A stretch of 6,349 nt of DNA from Bifidobacteriaceae bacterium (GTDB lineage Bacteria > Actinomycetota > Actinomycetes > Actinomycetales > WQXJ01): assembly GCA_031278075.1 (NCBI GenBank), contig JAITLE010000207.1:1-6349 (forward strand), given 5' to 3'. How positions within the stretch are numbered: position 1 is the stretch's first letter; each line of letters starts with the position of its first letter. The notes beneath the pieces are model-generated. The model searched no databases. It saw only the letters and a list, made by a program, of their open reading frames with translations, and was not told where the DNA came from. Positions 1 through 6,349 of this stretch are shown one piece after another. Both the position numbers and the translations under genes were made by a program.

Positions 1-1
1 G

Positions 2-523
2 GCCGCGAAGACCTCGAGCTCCTTCTGGCTCTCCGCCACCAAGACGGATGGCACGGCGCTGTTGGCGGGCCTGACCGAGGTGACGATCTCCTACGACTCG
101 GTCGCGGGCGACACGGCCACCGGCTGGGTGTTCTTCGCGGACCGGACCACCGCGGCGCCCAGTTACCGAAACGAGCATTACATCGGCGTCCTGGACCTTC
201 CGGGTTCAGTCACGGTCGAGCGTTACAACAACTCCGGGCAACGGATCGAGACCGGCAACGCCGCCTCGACCCGGGCTGACACGGGTTGGAAGCACGTCGA
301 CGCGGTGTTCACGGCCAGCCAGACGTTGCTCTACCTCGACGGTGTGCTCGTCGGGCAGAACAGCGGCTCGGTCGCGGACCTCACCGCGGTGCTCGGCGCC
401 TCCGGCGGCATCTTCCAAATCGGCAAAGGCAACTGGGAGAGCGGCGAATACAACACCGGCCTTGTGGACAATTTCCAGATTTATAACAGGGCGCTCACGG
501 CGGCCGAGATTTCTGAGATCGCG
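2..523 (+). other. LamG/concanavalin A-like domain 1 (N-terminal part outside the window)
   Basis: This is a beta-sandwich lectin-like domain, residues 1-174 of the fragment. The pattern LAGLTEVTI (from base 62) matches LSGYSEATI in the second LamG domain of the same protein. Later come W-K-H-V-D-A-V-F and the strand LLYLDGVLVG (near residue 110), typical of the Laminin_G_3 fold. The end has IGKGNW followed by VDNFQIYNRALTAAEI, the standard closing strand plus helix. By comparison with the second copy about 35-50 N-terminal residues lie upstream of the window. Domains of this kind in GH43 proteins usually bind glycan or pack against the catalytic module; binding here is inferred. No intact calcium site can be judged. 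Confidence 0.85.
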
Positions 524-3500
524 TGGGAGCGGGAGCAGGCGGGCCTGGCCACCTTCGGCTTGGGGGACCTGAGCGGCGTGGTGCGCGACATCGTCCTGCC
601 CGCCACCGGCCCGTTCGGCACGCCCATCACGTGGTCCAGCAGCGAGGAGGGCGCCATCGCGGTTGACGGCACGGTGACGCGCCCAGGCGCAGGCGAAGCC
701 GACGTGGATGTCACCTTGACCGCCACGCTGACCCACGGCGAGGCGACCGTCACCAAGTCGTTCTATGCGACCGTGCTCTCGTTGGACGCGGGCACACCCG
801 CCGTCGTCATCGACAACCTCTGCCTGACCCAGCGCACCAGCTATTACGCCACCTACTATGAGCGCCCCAGCGGCTCGAACACCAAGTATCCGAAGCTGAC
901 CTGCGACGGCTCCAACTCGACCAGCTGGTCCAACTGGCAAAGCGCCGTGGCCCACACCTCGGACTCCCTGAGCTATGAGTTCCTCGAGCCGTACACCCTC
1001 TCCCAGGTGACGGTCCGGCCCACCGAGCGCGCCCCGCTGACCTTGCAGGTCCTCTACCGTGATCCGACCAGCAGGCAGTGGCTGCCCGTCCAGAACCCGT
1101 CCACCTCGCCGGCGCTCGCCAACGACACGAACAGCGTGGTGACCTTCACCCCCGTGACCGTGACCGGCGTCCGGTTGGGGATGACGTTCAACAGCTACGG
1201 CAAGATCGCCGAGGTCGTGCTCGGGCCGGCCGAGGTCCCGGAGCCGGCCGACTCGGACCGCGTCGCCGCCGACCTGGCCGCGATCTCCATCCCCCACACC
1301 GACGACGTCCGGTCCAACGTGACGCTGCCGACCACCGGCCCGCTCTACGGCTCGACCATCACCTGGGAATCGAGCAACCCGGCGATCGTCACGGATGAGG
1401 CGGACGGAGACAAGGCGGCCGGCGTCGTCACGCGGCCGCCCTCGGGCGACGCGAGCGTGACGCTCACCGCGACCGCGTCAAGCGGCGCCGCGTCCGACTC
1501 CGCGACCTTCACCCTGACAGTCAAGCAGGCTGCCACGTTGGCCGAGACGACCGACTACCTGTTCGCGTCCTTCACCGGTTCGGAAAGCAGCATCACGGAC
1601 GAGCAGATCTACTTCGCCACCAGCCAGGACGGCGCTCATTTCACGGATCTGACCACCGCCGGAGCTCCCGCGCTGTCCAGCACGATCGGCGACCGCGGCG
1701 TGCGCGACCCGTACCTGGTGCGCGTGCCCGGCGGGGACCGCGCCTATCTGATCGCCACCGACCTGTCGATCTATAGCCGCAACGGCTGGGGCAGCGGTTC
1801 GCGCGCCACTGAGAGCGACTTCGGCTCCACCCAGATCGCGGTCTGGGAGACCACCGACATGGTCAACTGGGACGGCCCGCGCTTGGCGGAACTGGCAGGA
1901 CCCATCGCGGACGCCGGCATGATGTGGGCGCCGGAAGCCTTCTGGGACGACGTGACGGGCCAGTTCTATGTGTACTGGGCCACCCGGTCCGTCTCGACCA
2001 ACTCCTTGGGCGACGCGACCAACGTCTACATCGCCTCAACCCGCGACTTCGTGACGTTCTCCGATCCTGAGCCGTGGATCGACCGCAGCAACTCGGTGAT
2101 CGACACCACGATGATCAAGATCGGGGACACGTATTACCGCGCCTCCGCCGACGGGCAGATCAGCATCGACAAGGGCAGCTCTGTGCTGGGCTCTTGGTCC
2201 TCGGTGTCCACCCTCCAGTCCATCTTCGGCAACAGCAACTACTCGGGCTCCTACTTGGAGGGCCCGGAGTTCTTCAAGTACAACACTGACGACTACCCGG
2301 AGGGCACCTACGGCCTGATGGCGGACCGCTACGCGGCGGGCACCGGCTACCTGCCGTTCCGCACCACCAACGTGGAGGACACCACCACCGCGAGTTGGGC
2401 GGTCGCCTCGGATGTCAACTTCGGGGCGCTGAAGAAGCGCCACGGCACCATCCTGCCGATCACTGCGACCGAATACGCCGCGATCACCGAGTATTACGGT
2501 GTCGGCGGCCCTGAGGAGCCCAGCGGCGCAGAGCTGGTGGCCTCCTACGACTTCTCGGAGACCTCCGGCATGGTGCTGGCTGACAGCAGCGGCAACGGCA
2601 ACGACGCCACTGTGGTCGGGACCCCGACCTGGGGCGACGGCCAGATGGTGTTCTCCGGGGATGATTACGTCCAAATGCCGGACGGCATCCTTTCGGGTTA
2701 TTCGGAGGCCACGATCGTGGTCGAGACCGCGCCCGCGGCCGCGACGCTGACCGGCAACAACTTCCTGTGGAACATCGGCGGCTCCGCCACCGCGAGCCCC
2801 GTCCAGGGCCAGTGGTTCGTCCACGCGCCCAGGCCGGGCACTCAGATCGGTCTGTCCGGCAACACCAGCGCGACCACCGCGAACTCCGGGACGGCGCTCG
2901 CGGCGGACAAGTGGCAGTCGATCACCGCGACCGTCAAACGGAACGGCGCCACTTCGCTGCTGTCTTTCTATGTCGACGGCCAGCTCAGGGCCAGCGCCTC
3001 GACCGCCAACCACCTCGACTCGATCACGGCCGCGACCTCGAACTTCATCGGCAAGTCCGCTTGGAACGACCCGAATTACCAGGGCGTCATCTCGAGCTTC
3101 AAGATCTACGACAAGGCGATGATCGCCTCTGAGGTGGCTGAGGCCGCCGCCGAGGACGCGGCGGTTGTGGCGGCGGAGTTGGTCAGCGCGGTCGGTGGGC
3201 CGCTGCTGACCGAAGAGCAGGTCGCGTTGCCGACGTACGGCGGTCACGTGTCGTGGACTTCGCAAGACGCGGCAGTCCAGGTGTCCGATGGCGTCAACGC
3301 GACGGTCTCGCTGCCGACGGACGGGTCCGCGAGGTACGCCTTGCTGACGGCCACCGCGACCGTGCGGGGTGAGACCTCGTCCAAGGTGGTGACCGCCACG
3401 CTGTCCGCGGTCACGCCGGGCATGGCGTTGGCGGTCCCGGCGATCGTGGTCGAGGATCTGCCGTCGAGCGTGCTCGGCCACACCATCGAGTGGAGCTTCA

Positions 3501-6349
3501 CGGAGGCTGGCCACGTGGCCGCGAACGGCGCCGTGACGTTGCCCGCGTCGGGTAGCGTCTCAGGCACTCTGACGGCGACGATAGATGGCGACGAGGTCCT
3601 CAGCGCGGCATCGTCCATCGCGGCGCCGGGCGGGCGGATCGCGACCTATGTCAAGACAGGCGTGGATGATCTGCTCGCGTACCCGGACGATCGGCGCTCC
3701 GACGCCTTGTTCGTCGCGGCCCAAGGCGCAGGCGATGCGACCTGGGAGGCGTTGAACCGCAACCAGGCGATCCTGTACGTGCTCTGGGACGGCACGCAGG
3801 CGGCCAACCCGAACGCCCAGATGGGCTCACCCGAGTTGTTCCGCTTCGAGGACGGCCACTTGGGCGCGGTCAGCTCGGCGAACAACGCCGGCGACGGGAT
3901 CTATGTCTGGGACGCGGATGAGACCTCGACCTTCCGGGGTGAGCGGTTCATCGAGCTGACGTCGACCAGTCAAGTCCTCCACCCGCACGTGGTGTGGGAC
4001 GCGGCGGCCCAGCTGTACAAGGTGTACTGGTCCGACGCGGGCGGCGGGGCGCATGTCACCCTGCTGGCCGACCTGGCGGATGGCGCCACGCCTGTGGTGA
4101 CGATCACCGCCGACCCGGTCGTCAACGCGCCTGTGGGGACGTTGCCGGATGGCGCAGATCCAGCGCAAGCCTCCTACATAACCTTGACCGAGTCGGAATA
4201 CGACGCGATCTACAAGAAGTACGTCGACCTGAAGAACACGGCGCTGTTGACCGATCTGGGCCAGACCCTGAGCGTCGGCGAGGCGATGCAGGCGCTGCCC
4301 GCGCAGGTGACTTTGGGTTACAACGACGGCTCCACTAAGAATCTGAACGTCGAATGGGACGCCACCGAGCTGGCGGCCGTCGACACGAGCACGCCTGGTG
4401 TGTACGCGGTGACCGGCGCCGTCGGGCAGGACGACTACGCCTACCCGTTCGTCGCGGGCCGGGCTGATCCGCACCTGTTCTACAACCCCGACGACGAGAT
4501 GTACTACCTGACGGCGTCGCACTACAACCAGGCCTACGACGGAGTGGTGAGCCAGGCGCAAAGCTACCGCAAGCTGGCGCTGCGCCGGGCCTCGACCATC
4601 GAGGGCCTGAAGACCGCCCAGGAGCACATCATTGTCGATCCGGACAACGTGTCGGGCCACACTTACGGGTATTCCGCCTTCATCTGGGCGCCGGAGTTCC
4701 ACAAGATCAACGGCACATGGTGGGTGGTGGTCGGCATGCAGTCCACCTGGTCCACTAACGGCAACTACCCGAACGCCACGGTGATAATCCCGTTCATCGG
4801 CACTGTCGATGACATTAAGGCCGGCGCCATGCTCGACCCGGCCTACTGGGGCGCGCCTGTGCCGCTCGGCACCTCCGCCAACTGGGATGTCTCCTATTAC
4901 GAGATCGCCGGCCAGGGCTATTGGATCATCCCCAACGGCGGCACCATGGGATTCGACGTGGTCAAGGCCAGGATGGGGTCGGGCCAGGTGCCCATGCCGG
5001 AGGGCGCGGTCAAGGAGATCTACCGGATCGAGGCCCCCTACCAGTACGGCAAGTATGACGGCACGTATTCGGCCACGAACGAGGGCTCCGACCAGGGCGT
5101 GATCGAGGGCCCGTACATTGTGGAGCACCAGGGGTCGTTGTACCTCTTCTACTCGATGTGCACGGTCGACAAGTACTACGCGATGGGCATCCTGCGGGCT
5201 GAGGTCGGCGCCGACATCGCTGATCCAGCGAGTTGGACGGCCGTGCCGTATCCGTTGCTGACCAGCTATGACACGGCAGACGGGCAGATCGGCGGGGCGG
5301 CTCAGGTCGGGCCGGGCCACAACTCGGTGGCGATCGACGAGGCGGGCAACTTGATCAACGTGTACCACGCGCGGCCGAACCCGCTGCCTCAGGCTGGGCA
5401 GAGCGGCGCGGGCGGGTTGTTCGACCCGTCCCGGAGCGTGGCGCTCAAGTCGATCAACGTCCGGGCTGATGGCACCCTCGACCTGGCGATCACCGCTGAC
5501 CAAGAGGTGGCGCCGCAGCACAAGTCGGTGACGGCGTATATCGCGGTGGACGCGGTGCTGGTGGAGTCGATCGCGATCAGCGGGGCGGGCGTGGCCTCGG
5601 GCGCGCTGACCCTCGGAGTCGGCGACACGAGGGGCTTGTCAGCGACTGTTCTGCCTGTGAACGCGACCGCTTCGAGTCTGACGTGGACCAGCGACGACCA
5701 AGACGTGGTCACGGTGGACGTGTTGGGTCAGATCACCGCGGTCGGCTACGGCTCCGCTCGGGTGACCGCGGCCGCGCAGGACTCGAGCGGCGTCAGCGCG
5801 TCGATCGTCGTCACGGTGTCGGAGCCGGTGGAGGACCTGCTCGCGGCCATCGTGGTGCCGCCGGTGCTGGCCGCTGGGGAGCGGTTGCCCACCCAAGTCG
5901 GCGACCACAAGATCACTTGGGTTGTCATGGCCGGCACGCCTACTTTGGCCGGTTCGGACGGCAATGTGATCGCCTCCCCGCCGGCGGCGGGCCTGGCCGA
6001 TTTGACCCTGCAGGCCTACATCGGCTCGGCGGGCCGGCTCTTCGAAGTCAAGGTGATCGATTCCGACCATGCGACGCTCGCCGGGTACACGGTGACCCAG
6101 ACGGTGCGCAACACGGACGATCCGGATGTGGAGCTGTCGGTCCACCTGGCGGTGCGCCCGGCCGGACAGGGGTACACGGCGTTGAACGCCGGGGCCGGCG
6201 TGATCTACGCGAAGGGCTTGAACGGCAGCGCGTCGAACAACGTGACGAAGCGCAACGTGGACAGCCCGTATCTGTTCCGGTTGGCGGATGGCGGATACGG
6301 GGTGATCGCGCGCCGGGTGCAGACCAGCGGCACCCCGGCCACAGCAGAC
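2..6349 (+). CDS. Giant secreted multidomain glycoside hydrolase with two GH43 catalytic modules (internal fragment, open at both ends)
   Basis: The frame starting at base 2 reads through the whole window without a stop (2116 codons), and nearly every codon ends in G or C. Neither the start codon, signal peptide nor C-terminal anchor is inside the window. Recognisable modules run in order: LamG (partial), atrophied Ig, discoidin-like, atrophied Ig, GH43, LamG, two eroded Ig, degenerate GH43-like, Big_4, GH43, Big_2, eroded Ig, degenerate GH43-like (partial). By family knowledge GH43 enzymes remove L-arabinofuranose or D-xylose from plant polysaccharides, acting here outside the cell. Secretion is inferred from the adhesive and Ig-like domains, the Ser/Thr/Ala-rich composition and only three cysteines (residues 274, 301, 1720). 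Precise substrate is unknown; alpha-L-arabinofuranosidase activity is the best guess. No change in codon style or frame is seen between modules, so it reads as one intact gene, not a pseudogene. Confidence 0.96.
542..778 (+). other. Atrophied bacterial Ig-like domain 1 (aBig_2 type)
   Basis: Residues 181-259 form a short beta-rich spacer. The diagnostic pattern is I-V-L-P-A-T-G-P-F-G-T-P-I-T-W-S-S-S, then G-T-V-T-R-P, then V-T-L-T-A-T and a final strand ending YATVL. The same string of motifs recurs in the next Ig-like domain (residues 417-508), so the two are clearly internal repeats. Such domains are common between catalytic and binding modules in secreted actinobacterial and Firmicutes glycosidases. 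They are thought to act as spacers; no catalytic role is expected. Confidence 0.78.
800..1228 (+). other. Discoidin/F5-8C-like galactose-binding-fold domain (likely carbohydrate-binding)
   Basis: Residues 267-409 (about 143 aa) have the size and pattern of an F5/8 type C domain. There is an early aromatic-rich segment (S-Y-Y-A-T-Y-Y-E), then C-D-G-S-N-S-T-S-W-S-N-W, a version of the usual 'D-G-x-x-x-T-x-W' signature. Next comes Y-E-F-L-E-P-Y-T-L-S-Q-V-T-V-R-P, a typical strand pair ('facies' of the jelly roll), and the domain closes with V-R-L-G-M-T-F and I-A-E-V-V-L-G. Cysteines 274 and 301 are the only nearby pair in the protein and could form a disulfide. The domain sits between two Ig-like spacers just before the first GH43 module, so a role in holding substrate is likely. 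The binding specificity cannot be read from sequence. Confidence 0.68.
1250..1525 (+). other. Atrophied bacterial Ig-like domain 2 (aBig_2 type)
   Basis: Residues 417-508 repeat the first Ig-like domain: an amphipathic start with D-R-V-A-A-D-L-A-A-I, then N-V-T-L-P-T-T-G-P, S-T-I-T-W-E-S-S-N-P-A-I-V, G-V-V-T-R-P, V-T-L-T-A-T and the closing F-T-L-T-V-K. This is a cleaner copy than the first one. It ends about nine residues before the first GH43 propeller, so it forms the rigid stem on which that catalytic module sits. Spacer role is inferred. Confidence 0.82.
1553..2500 (+). other. GH43 catalytic module 1 (probable alpha-L-arabinofuranosidase or beta-xylosidase)
   Basis: Residues 518-833 (316 aa) form a five-bladed propeller of glycoside hydrolase family 43. 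It opens with YLFASFTG and the strand QIYFATSQDGAHF. Catalytic positions by family pattern are Asp569 in GVRDPYLVR (general base), Asp701 in VIDTTM (pKa modulator) and Glu753 in YLEGPEFF (general acid). WAPE at 642-645 followed by FWDDVTGQFYVYWATR is the conserved second blade. KKRHGT at 811-816 supplies the His (814) that usually lies at the metal site in the propeller centre. It ends with LPITATEYAAI. All key residues are present, so activity is expected: inverting hydrolysis of terminal or side-chain arabinofuranose or xylose. The substrate cannot be fixed from sequence alone. An Ig-like stem precedes it and a LamG domain follows ten residues later. Confidence 0.93.
2531..3145 (+). other. 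LamG/concanavalin A-like domain 2 (complete)
   Basis: Residues 844-1048 (205 aa) are a full Laminin_G_3-type sandwich. It opens with the classic ASYDFSETSG, DSSGNGNDATVVG and MVFSGDDYVQMP. The middle has WQSITATVKRNG and SFYVDGQLRAS, and it closes with FIGKSAW and ISSFKIYDKAMIASEV. The end matches the first LamG domain (IGK-x-x-W, F-x-I-Y-x-x-A). Domains of this kind normally follow or precede GH43 and GH127-type modules and are taken as glycan-binding or structural. After a short linker (AAAEDAAVVAAEL, Ala-rich and probably helical) the chain enters the two eroded Ig-like domains. Confidence 0.9.
3152..3409 (+). other. Eroded Ig-like domain 3
   Basis: Residues 1051-1136. An Ala/Glu-rich helix-like start (EDAAVVAAELVSAV) leads into V-A-L-P-T-Y-G-G-H-V-S-W-T-S-Q-D-A-A-V, which is a weak form of the 'L-P...I-T-W-x-S' motif of the clean copies. 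V-S-L-P...L-L-T-A-T-A-T-V-R-G follows, and the closing strand is V-V-T-A-T-L. It is less conserved than the first two Ig-like domains but keeps the same strand order, so it is called as a diverged copy. The TGP turn after the LP motif is lost. Confidence 0.66.
3410..3628 (+). other. Eroded Ig-like domain 4
   Basis: Residues 1137-1209, directly joined to the preceding Ig-like unit. Remaining marks are A-L-A-V-P-A-I-V-V-E-D-L-P, G-H-T-I-E-W-S-F, N-G-A-V-T-L-P and L-T-A-T-I-D-G, which line up with LP / ITW / GxVTRP / LTAT of the clean copies. At about 73 residues it is the shortest of the set. It probably acts as a spacer ahead of the degenerate propeller. The boundary with the neighbouring Ig-like unit is approximate. 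Confidence 0.55.
3635..4225 (+). other. Degenerate, shortened GH43-like propeller module A (no catalytic residues)
   Basis: Residues 1212-1408 (197 aa) resemble the ends of a GH43 propeller but lack its middle. The first blade is visible: SDALFVAAQ, W-E-A-L-N-R-N-Q-A-I-L-Y, then GSPELFRFEDGHLGAVSS, which aligns with GVRDPYLVR...AYLIATD of GH43 module 1. The catalytic Asp is Ser1276 here. HPHVVWDAAAQLYKVYWSD (from residue 1327) aligns with the WAPE blade. The chain then jumps to NAPVGTLPDG and YITLTESEYDAI, matching the last part of GH43 module 1 (RHGTILPITATEYAAI). Val1378 stands where the central His would be. No counterpart of the pKa-modulator Asp or the acid Glu blade is seen. It is 119 residues shorter than GH43 module 1. 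It leads through a short helix-like segment (KKYVDLKNT) into Big_4 and the second active GH43. A binding or scaffolding role is inferred. Confidence 0.68.
4229..4429 (+). other. Bacterial Ig-like domain, group 4 (Big_4)
   Basis: Residues 1410-1476 show the standard Big_4 pattern: the start T-L-S-V-G-E-A, then L-P-A-Q-V-T-L-G-Y-N-D-G-S-T-K, then V-E-W-D and the end D-T-S-T-P-G-V-Y-A-V-T-G-A-V. In secreted glycosidases this unit commonly sits directly before a catalytic module. Here only about one residue separates it from the second GH43 module, so it probably packs against it as a stem. Confidence 0.88.
4433..5548 (+). other. GH43 catalytic module 2 (probable alpha-L-arabinofuranosidase, subtype different from module 1)
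   Basis: Residues 1478-1849 (372 aa) are a second complete GH43 propeller. Asp1489 in GRADPHLFYNP is the general base, Asp1629 in NWDVSYYE the probable pKa modulator and Glu1702 in VIEGPYIV the general acid. IWAPEFHKI (WAPE at 1562-1565) marks the second blade. GPGHNSVAID with His1773, then NVYHARPNP, gives the last blade and metal-site His. The segment YRKLALRRASTIEGL between base and WAPE is typical of arabinofuranosidase-like GH43 enzymes with the 'RADP...WAPE' signature. The C-terminal tail DQEVAPQHKSVTAYIAV is a common closing segment for this subtype. Motif sequences and spacing differ from module 1 (base to modulator 140 against 132 residues; modulator to acid 73 against 52). The two are therefore different GH43 subtypes and not a recent duplication. 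All catalytic residues are present. Cys1720 in the strand YSMCTVDK is unpaired. Confidence 0.94.
5561..5821 (+). other. Bacterial Ig-like domain, group 2 (Big_2)
   Basis: Residues 1854-1940 carry the full Big_2 signature: V-E-S-I-A-I-S-G, then L-G-V-G-D-T-R-G-L-S-A-T-V-L-P-V-N-A-T, then L-T-W-T-S-D-D-Q-D-V-V-T-V-D, then G-Q-I-T-A-V-G-Y-G-S-A-R-V-T-A and the end strand I-V-V-T-V-S. Big_2 modules are stalk or cell-surface spacer units. It follows the tail of the second GH43 module with a short linker (about four residues). Confidence 0.92.
5822..6061 (+). other. Eroded Ig-like domain 5
   Basis: Residues 1941-2020. The pattern V-E-D-L-L-A-A-I-V-V-P-P-V-L, H-K-I-T-W-V-V, G-N-V-I-A-S-P-P, L-T-L-Q-A-Y-I-G and a final F-E-V-K-V-I-D follows the same order as the other atrophied Ig-like units (LP, ITW, GxVxxP, LTAT, closing strand). 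It precedes the second degenerate GH43-like module, just as eroded Ig-like domain 4 precedes degenerate module A. That makes 'eroded Ig then degenerate propeller' a repeated pair. Confidence 0.6.
6080..6349 (+). other. Degenerate GH43-like module B (first blade only, cut by the window end)
   Basis: Residues 2027-2116. The run V-E-L-S-V-H-L-A-V, Y-T-A-L-N-A-G-A-G-V-I-Y-A-K, then NVDSPYLFRLADGGYGVIAR lines up with degenerate module A (W-E-A-L-N-R-N-Q-A-I-L-Y; GSPELFRFEDGHLGAVSS) and with the first blade of GH43 module 1. Where the active module has R-D-P with the catalytic base, this copy has D-S-P, with Ser2088 at the base position. An adjacent Asp (2087) is shifted by one. The rest lies beyond the window, so whether it is shortened like module A cannot be seen. 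Confidence 0.65.

Noticed and set aside
206..1297. Long open frame on the minus strand (363 codons)
   Set aside because: Gly/Arg/Val-rich antisense translation with no domain. The same bases encode LamG, Ig-like and discoidin-like modules on the + strand.
2036..3514. Long open frame on the minus strand (492 codons)
   Set aside because: It lies fully antisense to the GH43 and LamG coding frame. Its translation is Arg/Gly/Val/His-rich with no recognisable domain, as expected for the antisense of GC-rich codons. The + strand frame has clear domain motifs across the same bases.
3635..4225. Possibility that the short GH43-like module results from a frameshift or sequencing error
   Set aside because: The main frame stays open with the same GC-rich third positions and recognisable motifs at both ends of the module. 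The second copy (module B) also has Ser at the base position, so the change looks inherited and not an error.
3994..4338. Smaller + strand open frame in another phase (114 codons)
   Set aside because: It overlaps the degenerate propeller and Big_4 in the main frame. It is Arg/Gly-rich with no motif and needs no separate gene.
3827..5521. Long open frame on the minus strand (564 codons)
   Set aside because: This is antisense to the second GH43 module and its flanks, with low-complexity Arg/Val/His/Asp-rich translation and no family motif. High third-position GC on the coding strand removes stops in the opposite frame.
2..6349. Search for CRISPR arrays, tRNA or rRNA genes, insertion sequences, promoters and terminators
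   Set aside because: No direct repeat array, inverted-repeat element or RNA-like segment was seen by eye, and every base after the first belongs to one coding frame.

Overview
The whole window lies inside one protein-coding gene. Reading from base 2 on the + strand, all 2116 codons to base 6349 are open: there is no stop, no upstream start region and no end of gene. The product is therefore an internal fragment of a protein of more than 2100 residues and more than 200 kDa. No other gene, RNA gene, promoter, terminator, mobile element or CRISPR array can be supported. The DNA is clearly GC-rich (about two thirds by eye) and codon third positions are almost all G or C (19 of the first 20 codons). 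With the secreted multidomain architecture, this points to a high-GC actinobacterium that degrades plant polysaccharide, for example a gut, rumen or soil member of the Bifidobacteriaceae, Actinomycetaceae or Cellulomonadaceae type. The exact taxon cannot be settled from this sequence.

The layout (residues numbered from the first full codon) is as follows. A LamG/concanavalin-like domain cut at its N side (1-174). An atrophied bacterial Ig-like domain (181-259). A discoidin/F5-8C-like carbohydrate-binding domain (267-409). A second atrophied Ig-like domain (417-508). A complete GH43 five-bladed propeller with intact catalytic residues (518-833). A complete LamG domain (844-1048). Two tandem eroded Ig-like domains (1051-1209). 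A short GH43-like propeller remnant with no catalytic residues (1212-1408). A Big_4 Ig-like domain (1410-1476). A second complete GH43 propeller with intact catalytic residues (1478-1849). A Big_2 Ig-like domain (1854-1940). One more eroded Ig-like domain (1941-2020). The first blade of another degenerate GH43-like module, cut by the window end (2027-2116).

The protein is best read as an extracellular, probably wall-attached or cell-surface debranching enzyme for arabinose- or xylose-containing plant polysaccharide (arabinoxylan, arabinan or arabinogalactan). Two active GH43 sites of different subtype would act on nearby linkages. The LamG and discoidin-like domains would hold the glycan, and the Ig-like domains would act as spacers. 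The most interesting features are the two catalytically dead, shortened GH43-like modules, of which the complete one sits just before Big_4 and an active GH43. This is not a new kind of system, but the non-catalytic propellers have no obvious assigned role.
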